Shown: positions 50,222 to 62,887, numbered from the stretch's first letter. The stretch is DNA of 64,000 nucleotides from Ophiodon elongatus (GCA_016806645.1 JACSYO010001698.1:1178001-1242000); one strand, 5' to 3'. Notes: a model not told the origin generated them from the sequence alone. Program-made: numbers and translations.

Positions 50222-53192
50222 TCTAAGATAGATAATGCTGCAATCAAGGGTGAAATGAAGATACGTCTTCAGCTGAAAGCACTGCAGAAAAACAAGAAAA
50301 CAATCGCACCTGAAGCAGCTCTCATCGAAGACAATGGTAACACAGAAACACACACACACTCACACATTGTTCTAATTGATAAAACAATTAAATAAATGCA
50401 AGTTCGTTAAAAACAAAGTACTGTGTATAGCAAGAAGTTTACAGTGTTTTTGAAATAGTAATTAAAGCCATGTTTGTTGAAAATATGCCATGGTGGGTTT
50501 TATTTCAACAATTTGGCAACAAAATAATTCACACTTGATGTTAAGTTGACTTGAATTCACACTTGAAGTTGCCTCTAAGGAAATAAATACAGGTGTATTA
50601 ATGAATATGCGCTGTAGCATGTGCATTATCTTTTATAACAGTGGTTCTCAACCTTTTTGAGTTGCGACCCCGCCAGAGTAACTCCTAGACCCACCAGCTT
50701 TGTTTATTTAGAGCAGAAGGCACTTAGGTGTTGTCCACCTTGTTCCGTGTGGAGCTGTGGATTTTATGATGCTTATTCTCTCAGATTGACCCGCCAGAAG
50801 CTCATGTGCAAGCACACTTTGATTTTCACAAATACTCAATAAAATCTATTTTAAGGGCAAATAATTTCACTGGTGCAGGGGATGTAATGTAAAACATATT
50901 CCCCAGTATAAAATATGTTATTTTAATTTTAATATGTTATTTTACTTTCTAACCTTATTCACTAAAACTACTGGCATGTAACACATCTTTTCAGGAACAC
51001 TGAATTTAAAATACATTTTAAAAATTTTTTTTGTTTCTGTCACCTGGTTAACTCAGCTTAATGATTATTCTGTTTACTAGACTTTATAAATATAGATGAT
51101 ATTGCAGTTACACATAGATCCAAATTTATTTTTTTTCCTGAACTCAACGCTGTGTACGATTTTTCTGTAGCGATTGCATGCCCACTGACTGGGTGTGAGG
51201 ATCCCACCGTATTGTATGAGCTGATCTCCAACAGCACATTAAATGATGCCTATCAAAAAGGTAACATACACTTATATAATTTTTTTTAGGAATACTTTGT
51301 CTTTACATAATTGACACCTGTGTTTTGTGTGTGTGTTTTTATAGTGATGAAGCTCAGACACAAGGTATATTTTATTGAGTTTGCGGCACTAATTCTCCAG
51401 AGAACCTTGGAAGAAGGCCACCCGGACCTCGTGTTAAAATGGGGACAGAGCATGTTTGAATTTTTATGCAGGTGTGCTTTGACTCTTCACCTCTTTACTG
51501 ATTTAAAAAAAGAAATGGTAAAATTAAATATTTCAGCTTTAATTTTATAATCATTTTCACAAGTACTTTTATAGTCAAAACATCAAACAATGCATTACTG
51601 TCCACTTACTTATGTATGGATCATACTGTACTGTATTACAGATAGTAGCTGTTTTGCCTATGCTGATAAGGGCTTGACAGTATGTCAATGGTTTTATCTT
51701 TGTCAGGCGAAACGAGGTGATGGGAATTTCCACAAAATGTTTTGATGGAAACAGTCTGAGTAAAAGAAGAGGTAATCCTCAGGCTCCGAAAGGAAATGAA
51801 CCACCACAGGTGAAAATAATATTCACACAAACACCGAACACATAAATGTTGATACATAAAGGCATACAATATCCTGAACATATGTTCTATACAAAGATTT
51901 ATTTTCATCTTGGACAATGATCTACCAAGCAGCTGAGGTTTACAGATGACGACCCTCTGGCATCATTCGATGACCTTGCCAAGCGTAATGAGCTATGGGA
52001 ATCCACATTATTAATTTTTTTTACTTCGGTGAAATTGAAAAGATAATGTATTTTAGCTCTTTTAAAAACTCTTTCAAAGGAACACACACAGAGAGCCAAT
52101 CTAGTGATGTGTTCTGGTTTATGATACTGTATAGTAGCCTCAACCTACTGTGTAGCTAGCTATATGTTCTGAAAATTCTTTGTGGATTTGTTTTAATTTT
52201 GGTGCTTAATGTGTATTGTGGACACTATCCATAACTACATTACATAACGGATGTACCCTAATCCCAAATACTTTTTGTAGCAGAACAAGGGCACACCTTC
52301 CCACGATGACACAAGGAAGAAACTAAAGCAGAACATGCCACACATTATGCTTCAGAGAGGGAAAACTAACAGGTACAGTATGTGTGTCTGTGTGAAATGA
52401 TATGTGTTTGTTCACATAACCACACATGCACTGGACTTCTATCCGTGTGTGTAGGGAAAAGCAGGCTGTGGAGAACCTGCTAACCGTGATGTCGTCTGTG
52501 GTGCAACGCCACAAGAAGCAGCTTCAGCTGAGGAGCATGTGCTGTGAAGAGAGAGTGTGGAAGTCTCAGCTCAACTACAGCATGGCTGAAGCCCATTTAG
52601 CACTGCTTTACCAGGGCCTGGACCAGCTGCATGGAGGACCCCTGCAGCAGAGGTTCTCTCACAAGATAGAAGAAGCTACTTTACTTCACCTTTTCTGTAT
52701 TATTCTAGCAATAGATCATTTCAGCATATTGAACATTTGTGTGTGCATGCCTATAATATTATGTTCTGTTTTTACTTGTTTCAGTTACAGGCAGTTAAAT
52801 CCCTTGTTTTTCTCTCTGGCCTACTCTGGTGTTCTGGTGCGGAGGAACCTACCGCGACAGACATCTACTAAATGTGACGTCGTCTCAGAGAGAGACTCCT
52901 CCCACTCCAGTCCTATGAAATATGTGGTTGCACACAAAGAGAGAAACAAAAAGGAGGGTGAGAAACACTCTATGAAAAACCAGAAGAAAAATGGTCTCAT
53001 GGTCTGTGTTTCATCAATTGTCTCAATCTTTTCTTCAAAGCAGTCAAAGTGGATGACTCTGTCACAGAGGAGAGTTGTGAGGAGGGAAGGATCTCTCAAA
53101 TGGTGGAACAGCGGATTGAGACACAGAGACACACTGCTGCCTTGCTGCTTGACTCACTTAACAAAGCTGCTTTACATCTCCAAAGGGCCATG

Positions 53193-53251
<59 letters not shown>

Positions 53252-56200
53252 TTACACATTTACACACAAGTGCTGAATTGCTGACATTACATGTGACCAT
53301 ACAGTGTAAATCCAGCTATTATATTTAATTTATCTGTATTTTTTAACATTTTCCAGGTGTTGGCCCATCGTGGCAGCCACTGGACCAATCTACAGTGTGT
53401 GTGTCAGACTGTGTGGGACCAAAGCTGCAGAATCACTGTCCTTGTGCAGAGAGCTGCTCAGCATGAACCTCCCTCCTCCATCACAGCAGACCAGCTGCAC
53501 ACCACCATCACCCCACTACTGGTGCTGGCTACTGACCTAATCATGGACATGCTGAACAAACTTGGGGTAAGTGTCACATACAGCTGTACACACATGTAGC
53601 TGCTTGTTATAAAACTCACACACATCATTATTCCTTAATAATAAAGTATAAAAAGCATATTGTCGTCTGAGCAAAACACCTTTACAGTCACAAAGCGAAC
53701 ATGACACAGTCCTGTTTATTGCTTTCATCCCAACTAGCTGTGGAGTTTGTATGACAGAGACTTGACTGAGGAGGAACTTGAGTCCAGTCTTCACTTCTCA
53801 GCCCCACTGGATAACAGCACCCAGGTGGACCTGCGTTGGGTCCGCACCCTGGTTTTGCACACTCTGGAGCGTCTCCATGACAGTGGCAAATGGGAAAGCC
53901 TGGCCCACTTTGCCTTAGTTTTTAACTCATACACACGGTGAGTAAAACTATTTAAGCACAGACTATATTGCAGTCATAAATCTACAAGTGCAGATGAGAT
54001 TTGATAATAAATAGTTTTGTATAGTAACATTCAACAGAGATGAGTAAAGATTATGGGCAGGTTCTTATCATCAAAAGGAATTTGAGTGTTTTTTTTTAAA
54101 TTTTAAGACATTTAGGTCATTGAAAACACAGCAGACACTCACCATTGTATAATATAGAGAAATAATGTGTGTAACCGTCAATAAACATATTTAGTGGATT
54201 CTAACAAAGAAAAGTCTCTTCTTTTACATTTTAACATTGCCATATTTTGCAAATCTGGATTAAATAATCACCTATCTCAGAGTTTGTGCCCATGATTTTG
54301 TGTGTGTGTTTGTGCCTGCATCTGTATGTCTATCCCAGGGAACGTTATGCTTTGATCATAACTCCTCTACTAGTCCATGCTCAGAGGAGGCTGCTTGAAA
54401 GGATAAGTTCTTTTGGAGGACCTGTAGTCCCTCAACCACACCATGTCAAGACACAGAAGGCCTCTGGCAAGGAGGTAGAACATACACATAACACATACAC
54501 ATTTTGAAGCATTGTATACTAAAGTCAAAATCAAAGTGTAAAAAGAAAAAGCAAGCTGAAGAAACACAAAAAATACAAAGGATACTTTTTTTTTTTAACA
54601 AGCAGTACGGGATATTGTATTACCTCATGCATTGTGTGTATTATGCTGTATGTATGTATATACATACCCTGAGTCTGAAATAAAAGTTTGATTGATACAG
54701 TATATGGTGCTCTCTTTTCTAAATTTCAGGTAACTTGCAGGAGCTATGCAGACTCCCAACTGCTCATTGGGTGTATAGCTCACCCTGCGCAGCAACCGAC
54801 CATTCTCAGAAAAGCAAAACGCAAAAAATTCACTCCTCGAGACAAAGTTGACCTTAAAGGTTTAAACAGCCAGCCTCATGTCTTGTAAAAAACATTTCAA
54901 TCACACAAATAATTGTTTGTAGACAGTTGTAAATTATGTTGGCTGAACTACATATGTGTGTTTGCATGTATAATGTTTCCATGCATTTTCTCTGTCTAAG
55001 GTGCAGAGCTACAGCACTCCATGTCCCTTGTGTGCGTTCCTCTGGATGTAGAAGACACACTGAGCTGTTACCGTCAAGCTCTTGAGAGAAGACCACATTG
55101 TCTTCAGGTCTTCCAGCATAGTCGCTCATTACTGCTGCAACTTCTTGCATTCACAAAGCCCTGTGAGTTCTCCTCTGATTATTTGGACTGCCACACTCAC
55201 ACAACAACTGTTTTGAAACCGTCCCCGTTTGCACTGTTTGTCTCTCTCCAGGCTTTGCGGCACAGTTGAAGCACTGTCAGAACAGAAGTCTCAGCCATTC
55301 TGCAAGCCTGGTTGATTTCAATCCCTTAGTTATGCCTACTCCAAGCATCCAACCTTGCGACCTGACCGAGGAGGACTACAGTACTCCAAATGCTCTCTAC
55401 ACCCTCCCTATCAGCCCTGACCACATGACGACTGTCAGTGCTGCATACTCCACCTCCATTAGTAAGAGCACAAAATACTTATAACAACCACAGAAAGACT
55501 TCTATGGCGCACTTTACATAAAGAAGGCATGTATTGACAAGTTGTCAATAAGTGGGACACTGAGTTAGATGTGTTATAGAGAGTACCAGCAGACTACATG
55601 ACAAGAAATATCATAGAATATCTGGATGAATTCTGTGTCAGGCTGTCAGGGTCATAAAGCTCTTACTTTCCTCTCCATCTCCACCCAACTTTTTTTCAGA
55701 GTATCTCCAGGCCAACAAGCATGACTCCCTCAGAGTTCTGGCACTGCATGAAATGGGAAACCTACAGTTCTACAATGGAAACACACGGTTAGAATCTGTT
55801 GGCTGAGTGTGTGTGTGTATGTGTGTGTTGAAGCAAGCCTACAGCCTTTTATTTTATTCTTTTACCTGTAATTATACAGCAAAAGTATATAAGTTGAGCT
55901 TTTCTCATATTCGTATAATAATTATATTCCTGCCTGTTTTTTTTTTTTATCTCCAGGGCAGCACACGTATACTGGAGTAAAGCCGTTGATTGTGCCTTAC
56001 AGAGCTCAGGTGCTGTAAAGAAATGGGATGGCGTGTCCTTTGGGGGTGGCTCCCTGCAACAAACCCTGAAAGAGGTCGGCATTTGGGGATGTCTACAGGC
56101 TGCTGGGCTCACTGCTAAGATTGCACGGTAGGTTTCAATGAGGTTAAGCATTGATTAGCGGTGTCACTCTAAAAACGACCTGCTCCTGAGGGGTGTGTTT

Positions 56201-59200
56201 TGATGTACAGGTATATCTTAACGGCTGATATCAGCGAACGGACCAACTGCTGTCTCATGTCTGCACACCTCTTTAAGGTAATACTTCCAGGGGGATGTTA
56301 ATCTGTCTCTGCTCACAAACATGATTTTTACTTATGTTGCTAAATGCGCTATTGATGAAATGATGACAGGATGTTAGCTCTCATGCCTAAATACAGTTTT
56401 ATTATCTGTGTTTATGTGCATTCATTTTGACACGCTTATGTATGTGTCTGTGTGTGTTTGTTTGTGTGTGTGTATGACCCACTTCCCTAGTGTGTGCTGT
56501 GTTGCTCCCTGGCTCAGCCACAGGCCGACCTCCAGTACACCTATCACAGCATCATAGATGAACTGCTCCCTGGAGTTGACCTTTTCTCTGAACACCACAG
56601 GGTTCACCTCAGCACCACTGTAACCAGCCTTAACTTCATCTGCCACTGGCTTTTCACCACAGGCTACTACATTACGGTACACAAATTAACACTGTCTGTC
56701 TAAACCGCAATGCTCAAGATAAAAAAAAATATTTGTTGAAACGTGTTTGTAATTTCAGCTACTGCCCATACTAGCCCTTTACCTACATTTTGTGGGGAGT
56801 GTGTGCAGAGATTTCCAACGCACTGTTGAGGGCAAAATACTTAAGGTCAGTATTGGTCTTGTTTTCTATATGTAAATGTAATGTTTCTCTTGTTATGGTT
56901 CTGGTGGAGTTTTCAATTCTGGATTGGTGTTTTCTGCAGATTCGTGCCCTTACTGAACTGTGTCTGTTCACTGAAGCTGTAAAGGAGGCAGTTCAGCTCA
57001 CACAAGGCACCGGGGTCCTTCTGCCTCATGGACACTACATTACCAAAGATAATTTCCAAGTAAGAATGCACATATGTCCCCTCTTTGCCCTTTTCCCCCT
57101 TAGCCTGTGTAAACTGGTAATGTTGGTCGTGGTGCATCTCGCTATTGTTGAAGTACTTTATGTACAGTTTTAGTTACAATGTTGACCTTGTGTTTATAGT
57201 ACTGTAAATCTGAAATTTTCATTGAATATGTGAAGACATGAGTTGTTTGCCTACCAACCTCTTGGAGAGATACATATGTGTGCCGGTTACTTCCAACCTA
57301 ATTTAAACATTAGTGGGAGACAGTGTACAGTATTTCTGAAGATTGTCAAACAAAATATTTTTTCTAGAGTTGCCTCTGCACAGAATTGAAAGTGTTGAGA
57401 TGTGTGTTTATATATATGCCATCATTTTAATAAATATTATAAATTGTGCTTATTGTGCAGCCTGCGAAGACGTTTTACAGCAACAAGTCTCTCCTGGACA
57501 ATTCTGAGGTAATTTTTATATAAGATTTCTTTAGATTTCTGTAAAGTATTTTATTTTAGATTTAAAAGTAAATCTCCCATTGTTTTTGGTGAAAGAATGG
57601 TCACATAAATAATTCTAAAAGGAATAACCATGCTGCCACAGTTTCTATGGTGCAGGTGCAATTTTCTTTACTTTTATAATACTGATGCAGTGCCAGTTCA
57701 AAACAAATGCTTGACCTGTGATGTTGCTCCTTGCAGCTTTCTCGAGAAACGCTCATACAATCAACTTCACACTTGACACCGCGATTTGCTGGGTGCTCAT
57801 TAATACACCTGCCATAACATACAATAGTTGCACCACACACCCAAGTCATGGCTACGCACGGTCAGAAACAGTGGTGAAATACACAGGTTCAGGAAAAAAC
57901 ACAAGGGACATTACCTTCAGGCAAGGTTGACAACCTGGGCCTGGGTCCCCCAGGAATTGTGTGTGAAATAACTTACAAAAGGTCTCCAAAGCATTTAAAA
58001 AATATACATACCTGACAGAGATATTTTACTGGTTATGCTGCAGATTCAGATTTGGGTCACAAAATAAAACAATGACATTAATTTAAGTTAACAATTAAAA
58101 TATTCTGCATTGGTATTTATTAAACTATCCAGCATCATATTGGAATTCCACCTTGGACAGAGTACATTGTACTTATACGTTCTCGCTTTCACTCTTTACT
58201 GAAAGTAAACATTTGAATGCCATTTGTTTACTGTGCAGTATTAATCATTTTGCCATACAAAGTTTTGAGTAGGTGTACTTTTTTTACTACTGATAAAACC
58301 ATAATTCTCAATTAGAGTAAGGGTAAAAAGTAAAGCAAGATGTCATTTGCCTGGGGCCTCCAAATCACTAATTCCCAATATGTGGTCAGTTTATCCAAAT
58401 AATGCCTGTTTGGAAATTTGCTGCAATATCTTTCGGTTGTGAGCGCTGCTATATGGTGCCTTGAAACTAGTGAGCCCATGGTGTGGAGCATCTGCTGGTA
58501 ACATCATAGTTAATCGTTCGTTTAATAGGCAGTATGCTATGCTGCACTGATTGAGTATGCTGTGTGCAGTAGGCCTGCGTTAGTATGGGATTTCAAACAC
58601 AGCTGAGGGACTCACAGGCAGCTTGGCTTAGCAGAGTTATTTTGCCTGTGGCAACGTTATTAGCATTATAAATTAGTATGGCAAAAACATACTCAATTTG
58701 AGTGCAATGACAGAGTGGTGCTATTTATGTGTAGGCTATCCGCTCATGCTCATTGACTCCGGGGAAGTCAACAATAAAGATTGGTATGGCTGTAAAGTTA
58801 TCCAGCATTCATTCATTCAAAGCAGGCATCCAGCAGCAAAAGTGAACTGCAGTCAGCCGCTGTCTGCCCACTGTGGACGACATGCTGGATTGCAGAACCC
58901 TGCATTTCCACTCACGCTGCTACACAGAGGGCTGTTTGCTTGTTTAATTAGAGTTTATTATTATTGACCATATTGAACAGTGAAGTGAATGTGTTCAAAC
59001 TGCACATAATTTGATGAAGCACTTCCCTGGGTTCCCAGCATTACAACCACCAAGTGTGAAGTAGATCAGATGAGCGGTTCTCCAGATATGTGAAGAACAG
59101 ACAGACAGCGATTCCTCGCTTTATAGTTATAGAATCACCTCATCCCCCTAACTTGCCCCCTGCCATTTGGTTTTCCTGACACATAAGAAAACCTATTTGC

Positions 59201-61443
59201 TCATATGAATGCACTGACACAAACATACACACACATACACACATAAATATGTACACCTTATTCCATCTGTACGCAAAAACTGCTACATTCACATGTTATC
59301 CGTCTCTGTGCTGCTGTTTCAGCAATTTATTTGCCAAATTAACAAATATAGATAGTTGATTACATTTTGTGGTTTTGTGTTGTGGTTAGGCTTTGGAGGA
59401 ACTTGTGAACTGTGACTTTGCTCCAGAGGTCCGATCACTGTATGGACCCACATTGTGCCTCAGATTCAACCTCGCTCGTATTCAACTTGTCCTGGCACTC
59501 AGTAAAACCGTACATGGCTCTCCTGTGCCAGGTATGTAAGCAAGAGTACTTTCTTCTCTCTGTTATTTATGTTGGATTTATTATTTGGATCATGTGTCAT
59601 CTCTCATTGGATTGCATTAAACCAAATAAGTTACATTTTTGATTTTATTTCATTCTAAATTGGTCACTGTGGCTCAAACAGCTTGTTATACAGTGGGAAT
59701 GTCTTTCAGATACTTGTGAAAGAGAAGCTTGTGCCAGCATAACAAGTTCTCCAGTGAACTCAAAACCCCATGAACAGGACATACTGGAAACTGAGGCCTC
59801 CTGTGTAAAGACAGAAGAGCCTAAAGTGCTGATCCTTGATATAAAAAAGGAGAAGCTCACACCAGAAAGAATAAAGGTAAGACTTCTTTGGGATTCTTAA
59901 ATAGATCTTTACTTTAGGGGTTTGCCACTAACTGTAATTTAATCATTGTATTATTTAAATTTTGGCACCTTACTGTAAATATGTTGCAACTCTTTTTCAA
60001 ACTTGTTTGTGTCGACTGACTCATATCTGTCCTCTCATGTGTTGTAGTTCCTTTTGCTAGAAGGAGCATCCTCCTTGTTGCACTCTATTTTCCGTCAGCT
60101 CACACCTCAGTCCTGTAGTGAAATGGAGAACCTGGAACTGTCCATAGAGTACAATCTTCTGAAGGCCAATCTATATCTGCAGCAAAGACATGCTGCAAAT
60201 AGGTAAAGGTGCCTTACACGTCTGTGCTGTATGTTCACATGCTTATGTTTGTATTTCCTGACCATCCTAACCATTCACATCCTTCAGTTCTGAGATGGCA
60301 ATTTCAGCCTTGGTGCTACTGCAGACATGTCCTGTGATCATGAGAGGAAACATACCAAGCTCTCCGAAACCTGCTATCCCACATGCCAGGACTGGAATTG
60401 AACAGGTAGCAGGTTTATATTATTAATTATTGTTTTTTTAAAATATTTTTTTTTTTTTATCATGTTCTGAATTTATTGTTCTGACTGTTAATTGTGTCGG
60501 AAACAATACAAGACATCACAACATTACAACCAAAAGTAGCAACTGAAATGAAACTGAGTATGTTAGCAGCTGAAAAATGATAATTTCATCTTTTTTTATT
60601 CACATGTAAAATATGTACAAAATTACCACACTGGGGTAGTAGAATGGTGATTGATTGCACATGGTGCGTGTATGCATGTGTTTATGTGTGTAATATTTGG
60701 TCAACAGGGTTCTAAAGATTGCAGTGTGTCAAACCTCCTGCATGAAGACTGTCCTAGATTAGTTGAGGCCAGTGAGAGAATTGGAGTTTCTCTGTGGCTG
60801 CGTTGCCGCCTGGCTCTGGTCCGCAGCTTGGCTGCACAGATTCCTGGCACTGCTGACCTTTTCCCAGGTCCGATCATGTGTTGTTCTGCTCTTTCTTTTT
60901 TTCTGAATGGTGTATTGTTTGCTGAAACAGTTGGACTAATATCACAAGGATTATAAATGTCAACACAAATGAGTTATCTTCCCTTCTATGCAAACTAGTA
61001 CTGGATGTGTACTTTAAAAATTAATTAAGAACTACTTTACCTTGTTTCTTTACATTGATTCACATAAAAAAGCTAACCAATTATGTACTTAATTATGCAT
61101 TGTGTTACCAGAAGATCTGATTATTAGAAAAATTGAAAAGCAAAGTATTAATAGCTACTTCAAATGGCTAACTAATGAGAAAAAAATCTGTAGACTTCAT
61201 TAGCTGCATTTCGGTAAGTCATTGAATGTTAGATATTGGATGTTGACACTGTGTTAAAGGGGATGTGTGCATATGCATATTCTAGGTAAGAACATCAATG
61301 AGGAAGCAGCTCGGGTGTTACAGGAGGGACTTGATGAATGTGCACGATGGGGAGACCTGGATATTCAGGCCCTCTTGATGGTCGAAGGGGCCGAATTGGA
61401 AGCACAGAGAGGCAAGACTGATGACAGCATGGCAATACTGCAG
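39620..61443 (+). CDS. cfap54: Cilia- and flagella-associated protein 54 (3' end beyond window)
   Basis: 53 exons, 2413 codons, no stop reached: 39620-39765, 40104-40209, 40694-40843, 41080-41245, 41427-41485, 41828-41971, 42348-42461, 42949-43050, 43142-43334, 43710-43822, 43997-44120, 44528-44613, 44732-44851, 45317-45458, 45667-45722, 45936-46064, 46263-46506, 46743-46873, 47325-47522, 47608-47700, 47813-48001, 48725-48843, 48942-49089, 49265-49420, 49550-49672, 49846-49968, 50222-50336, 51171-51260, 51345-51471, 51707-51809, 52281-52372, 52455-52652, 52785-52957, 53041-53192, 53357-53566, 53738-53937, 54339-54474, 54730-54859, 55001-55162, 55252-55461, 55700-55787, 55957-56127, 56211-56277, 56491-56676, 56759-56845, 56940-57059, 57461-57508, 59390-59531, 59710-59876, 60048-60202, 60288-60405, 60708-60867, 61286-61443. 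CFAP54 belongs to the C1d projection of the ciliary central apparatus; mouse loss gives immotile sperm and hydrocephalus. Diagnostic segments are ITDVDYFMACFFPEGF, ALEYLLWACISLE, ILLSRTDRSLTFSPAPYNLEG, GLEPNQKYVFAVAAYN (a fibronectin-III-like part, about residues 810-930), LHEMGNLQFYNGNTRAAH and RALTELCLFTEAVKE. Human CFAP54 has about 3100 aa, so roughly 600-700 residues remain to the right. The exon at 44732 may end at 44869 instead (18 bases more, in frame). The acceptor at 52281 is a NAGNAG type. The intron after 42461 begins with GC. Confidence 0.94.
44935..45130. mobile_element. 'gtcgcgatataccggta' repeat fragment
   Basis: In a cfap54 intron; the start 'ggtgtcgcgatataccggta', followed by 'gataattgtgatatt', is a repeat start I know from fish genomes. 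The right border is uncertain. Confidence 0.4.
48247..48620. mobile_element. Second copy of the 'aaagggacagttcaacccaaaatc' repeat
   Basis: In the cfap54 intron 48002-48724. It matches the outer repeat of 21968-22470 (shared 'cccaaaatcaaaaataca', 'agattgttttg', 'gagatgtctgcc'/'acgtctaccg') and runs on through 'tactcaagataatccacag'. Confidence 0.6.
50166..50219. repeat. (TG)n microsatellite ending at a cfap54 splice acceptor
   Basis: About 27 TG units end in TAG at 50219-50221. Exon 50222-50336 begins at the next base. Confidence 0.95.
50639..50725. mobile_element. hAT-type terminal fragment
   Basis: 'cagtggttctcaacctttttgag' is the terminal-repeat signature of hAT/Charlie-type elements found in many vertebrates. 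It lies in a cfap54 intron; the internal part was not followed. Confidence 0.45.
53199..53248. repeat. (CA)n microsatellite just after a cfap54 donor
   Basis: CA dinucleotide tract beginning seven bases after the exon that ends at 53192. Confidence 0.95.
57509..59389. other. Long cfap54 intron
   Basis: At 1.88 kb the longest complete intron of the gene. No coding exon, RNA gene or firmly identifiable repeat was recognised in it. Confidence 0.6.
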
Positions 61444-61792
61444 GTACCGACAAGCAATACCTTTTTTGTCAGTTTTTATTTTCAAACAAATACGTTTATT
61501 TTACAAACAAATAACGGATAGTATGGCAGCGTCCTCACTGTTTCTTTGCAGTGAAGGTTACACATGTCTCTCATTTTCAGGGTAAGGTCTCCCACTTATT
61601 CTTCAGGGAAAAACTCAGTTTATCCATTTCATATATGTCCCAATGACCAGCTGTTGTTTAGAAATTTAGAACTTTTTCTATTATCTACATGTTTATTTTG
61701 TATGTGTAGGTGTGGTGAAAAAGTGAAATCAATTCTTGAAACAAACTTTATATTTCTGTATTTAATTCTGATATACTTTGTAGATATATAAG
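61444..61792. other. Start of a cfap54 intron, before the tRNA array
   Basis: The donor GTACCG follows the last visible exon. Nothing recognisable lies between it and the first tRNA-like fragment. Confidence 0.6.
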
Positions 61793-61829
61793 CCATAGTC
61801 AGACACGTTATCCATAGCGCCACTAGCCC
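61793..61829 (-). pseudogene. Truncated tRNA-Arg 5' half
   Basis: On the minus strand this matches the acceptor and D-arm part of the tRNA-Arg copies (GGGCTAGTGGCGC, then TGGATAACGTGTCTGACTA) and stops near the anticodon. It marks the left edge of the array. Confidence 0.65.
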
Positions 61830-61938
61830 TACACATGGTGCATTGTGGGAAAAGCCGCTACTTGAATTAATAGTTAGTCGAGCAGGAACTTTGTGAACTC
61901 GTAGCAAGCAATTTAGAGGTTAAGTTAAAGAATTGTAC

Positions 61939-62011
61939 GAGCTAGCCAGGAGTCGAACCTAAAATCTTCTGATCTGTAGTCAGACGCGTTATCCATTGCA
62001 CCACTAGCCCT
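61939..62011 (-). tRNA. tRNA-Arg(ACG)-derived copy with anticodon changed to ACA
   Basis: A 73-base cloverleaf on the minus strand. The acceptor GGGCTAG/CTAGCTC pairs fully with one G-U, and the T arm GGTTCGACTCC is intact. The anticodon stem TCTGA/TCAGA is intact, but the loop reads CTACAGA, so the anticodon is ACA, nominally matching Cys UGU. The other two copies have CTACGGA (ACG, Arg). The body is that of tRNA-Arg. Either a mutated non-functional copy or a potential mischarging tRNA. Confidence 0.7.
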
Positions 62012-62226
62012 ACATATGTCGCAATGCTGAAAATGCCGTGGTATGCCAGCGTATCATGCAAACGATTGTTGTTTTTATTTGTAGACAAGCGTGGAGAACT
62101 CTGGACTGGTGTTGTCGGAAAAGATCGGGCTTCACGCAGAAAAATTGGCTGAAGCTGTCAAGTTTGAGAAACGAGTCACATGCATTACAAGAACAATAGC
62201 TTAAGCCACGCACAACTCATACCTAC

Positions 62227-62298
62227 TGCCGTGACCCAGATTTGAACCGGGGTTGCTGCGACCACAACGCAGAGTACTAACCACTATACGATCACGGC
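62227..62298 (-). tRNA. tRNA-His(GTG), copy 1
   Basis: A 72-base minus-strand gene with acceptor GCCGTGA/TCACGGC, anticodon stem CTGCG/CGCAG and anticodon GTG. It matches vertebrate tRNA-His. The T arm reads GGTTCAAATCT, two changes from copies 2 and 3, but still pairs. The extra 5' G of mature tRNA-His is normally added after transcription. Confidence 0.85.
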
Positions 62299-62371
62299 CA
62301 CTTGGTTGACAGAGTGCTTCTTTTATGTGATAGAAGGCAGCTTACACATCATGTAGAATCCAAGAATTGTA

Positions 62372-62440
62372 CAAGCTAGCCAAAAGTGCAGCCTCGAATG
62401 TTCGGATCTGTAGTTAAATGCTTTATCCTTTGCTCGGCCC
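62372..62440 (-). pseudogene. Decayed tRNA-Arg copy (a)
   Basis: Minus strand: GGGCCGAGCAAAGGATAAAGC at the 5' side and GCTGCACT where the T arm should be. It aligns end to end with the Arg copies but lacks pairing in the anticodon and T stems, so it cannot be functional. Confidence 0.65.
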
Positions 62441-62526
62441 GAAATTGCAGTAGTCAATGAGTTTTGTACTCAGTTTTAACGCAGGACCTTCTTTAACTCC
62501 ATTGATATACAAGTTAAAGAATTGTA

Positions 62527-62599
62527 CGAGCTAGCCAGGAGTCGAACCTAGAATCTTCTGATCCGTAGTCAGACGCGTTATCCATTGCGCCACTAGCCC
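62527..62599 (-). tRNA. tRNA-Arg(ACG), copy 2
   Basis: A 73-base minus-strand gene. It is intact in all four stems, with anticodon ACG in loop CTACGGA and B-box GGTTCGACTCC. It matches vertebrate tRNA-Arg-ACG and is the most likely functional Arg copy in the array. No T-run of four or more follows within about 60 bases. Confidence 0.88.
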
Positions 62600-62815
62600 T
62601 ACATATGTCGCGATGCTGAAAATGCCGCGGTATGCCAGCGTATCATGCAAACTATTGTTGTTTTTATTTGTAGACAAGCGTGGAGAACTCTGGACTGGTG
62701 TTGTCGGAAAAGATCGGGCTTCACGCAGAAAAATTGGCTGAAGCTGTCAAGTTTGAGAAACGAGTCACATGCATTACAAGAACAATAGCTTAAGCCACGC
62801 ACAACTCATACCTGC

Positions 62816-62887
62816 TGCCGTGACCCGGATTCGAACCGGGGTTGCTGCGACCACAACGCAGAGTACTAACCACTATACGATCACGGC
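62816..62887 (-). tRNA. tRNA-His(GTG), copy 2
   Basis: 72 bases on the minus strand. All stems are paired, the B-box is the canonical GGTTCGAATCC and the anticodon is GTG. The nearest downstream T5 run is roughly 85 bases away on the minus strand. Confidence 0.9.

Noticed and set aside
51933..51984. Candidate cfap54 exon reading LRFTDDDPLASFDDLAK
   Set aside because: It has AG before and GT after, but 52 bases shift the frame. Exon 51707-51809 joins exon 52281-52372 in phase without it, and the acceptor lacks a pyrimidine tract. At most a poison exon.
62010..62213. 67-aa open frame on the minus strand, present three times (also 62599-62802 and 63340-63543)
   Set aside because: It is the conserved spacer between the tRNA-Arg and tRNA-His genes and starts inside the tRNA-Arg 5' end. 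Its conservation follows from recent tandem duplication, and there is no family similarity.
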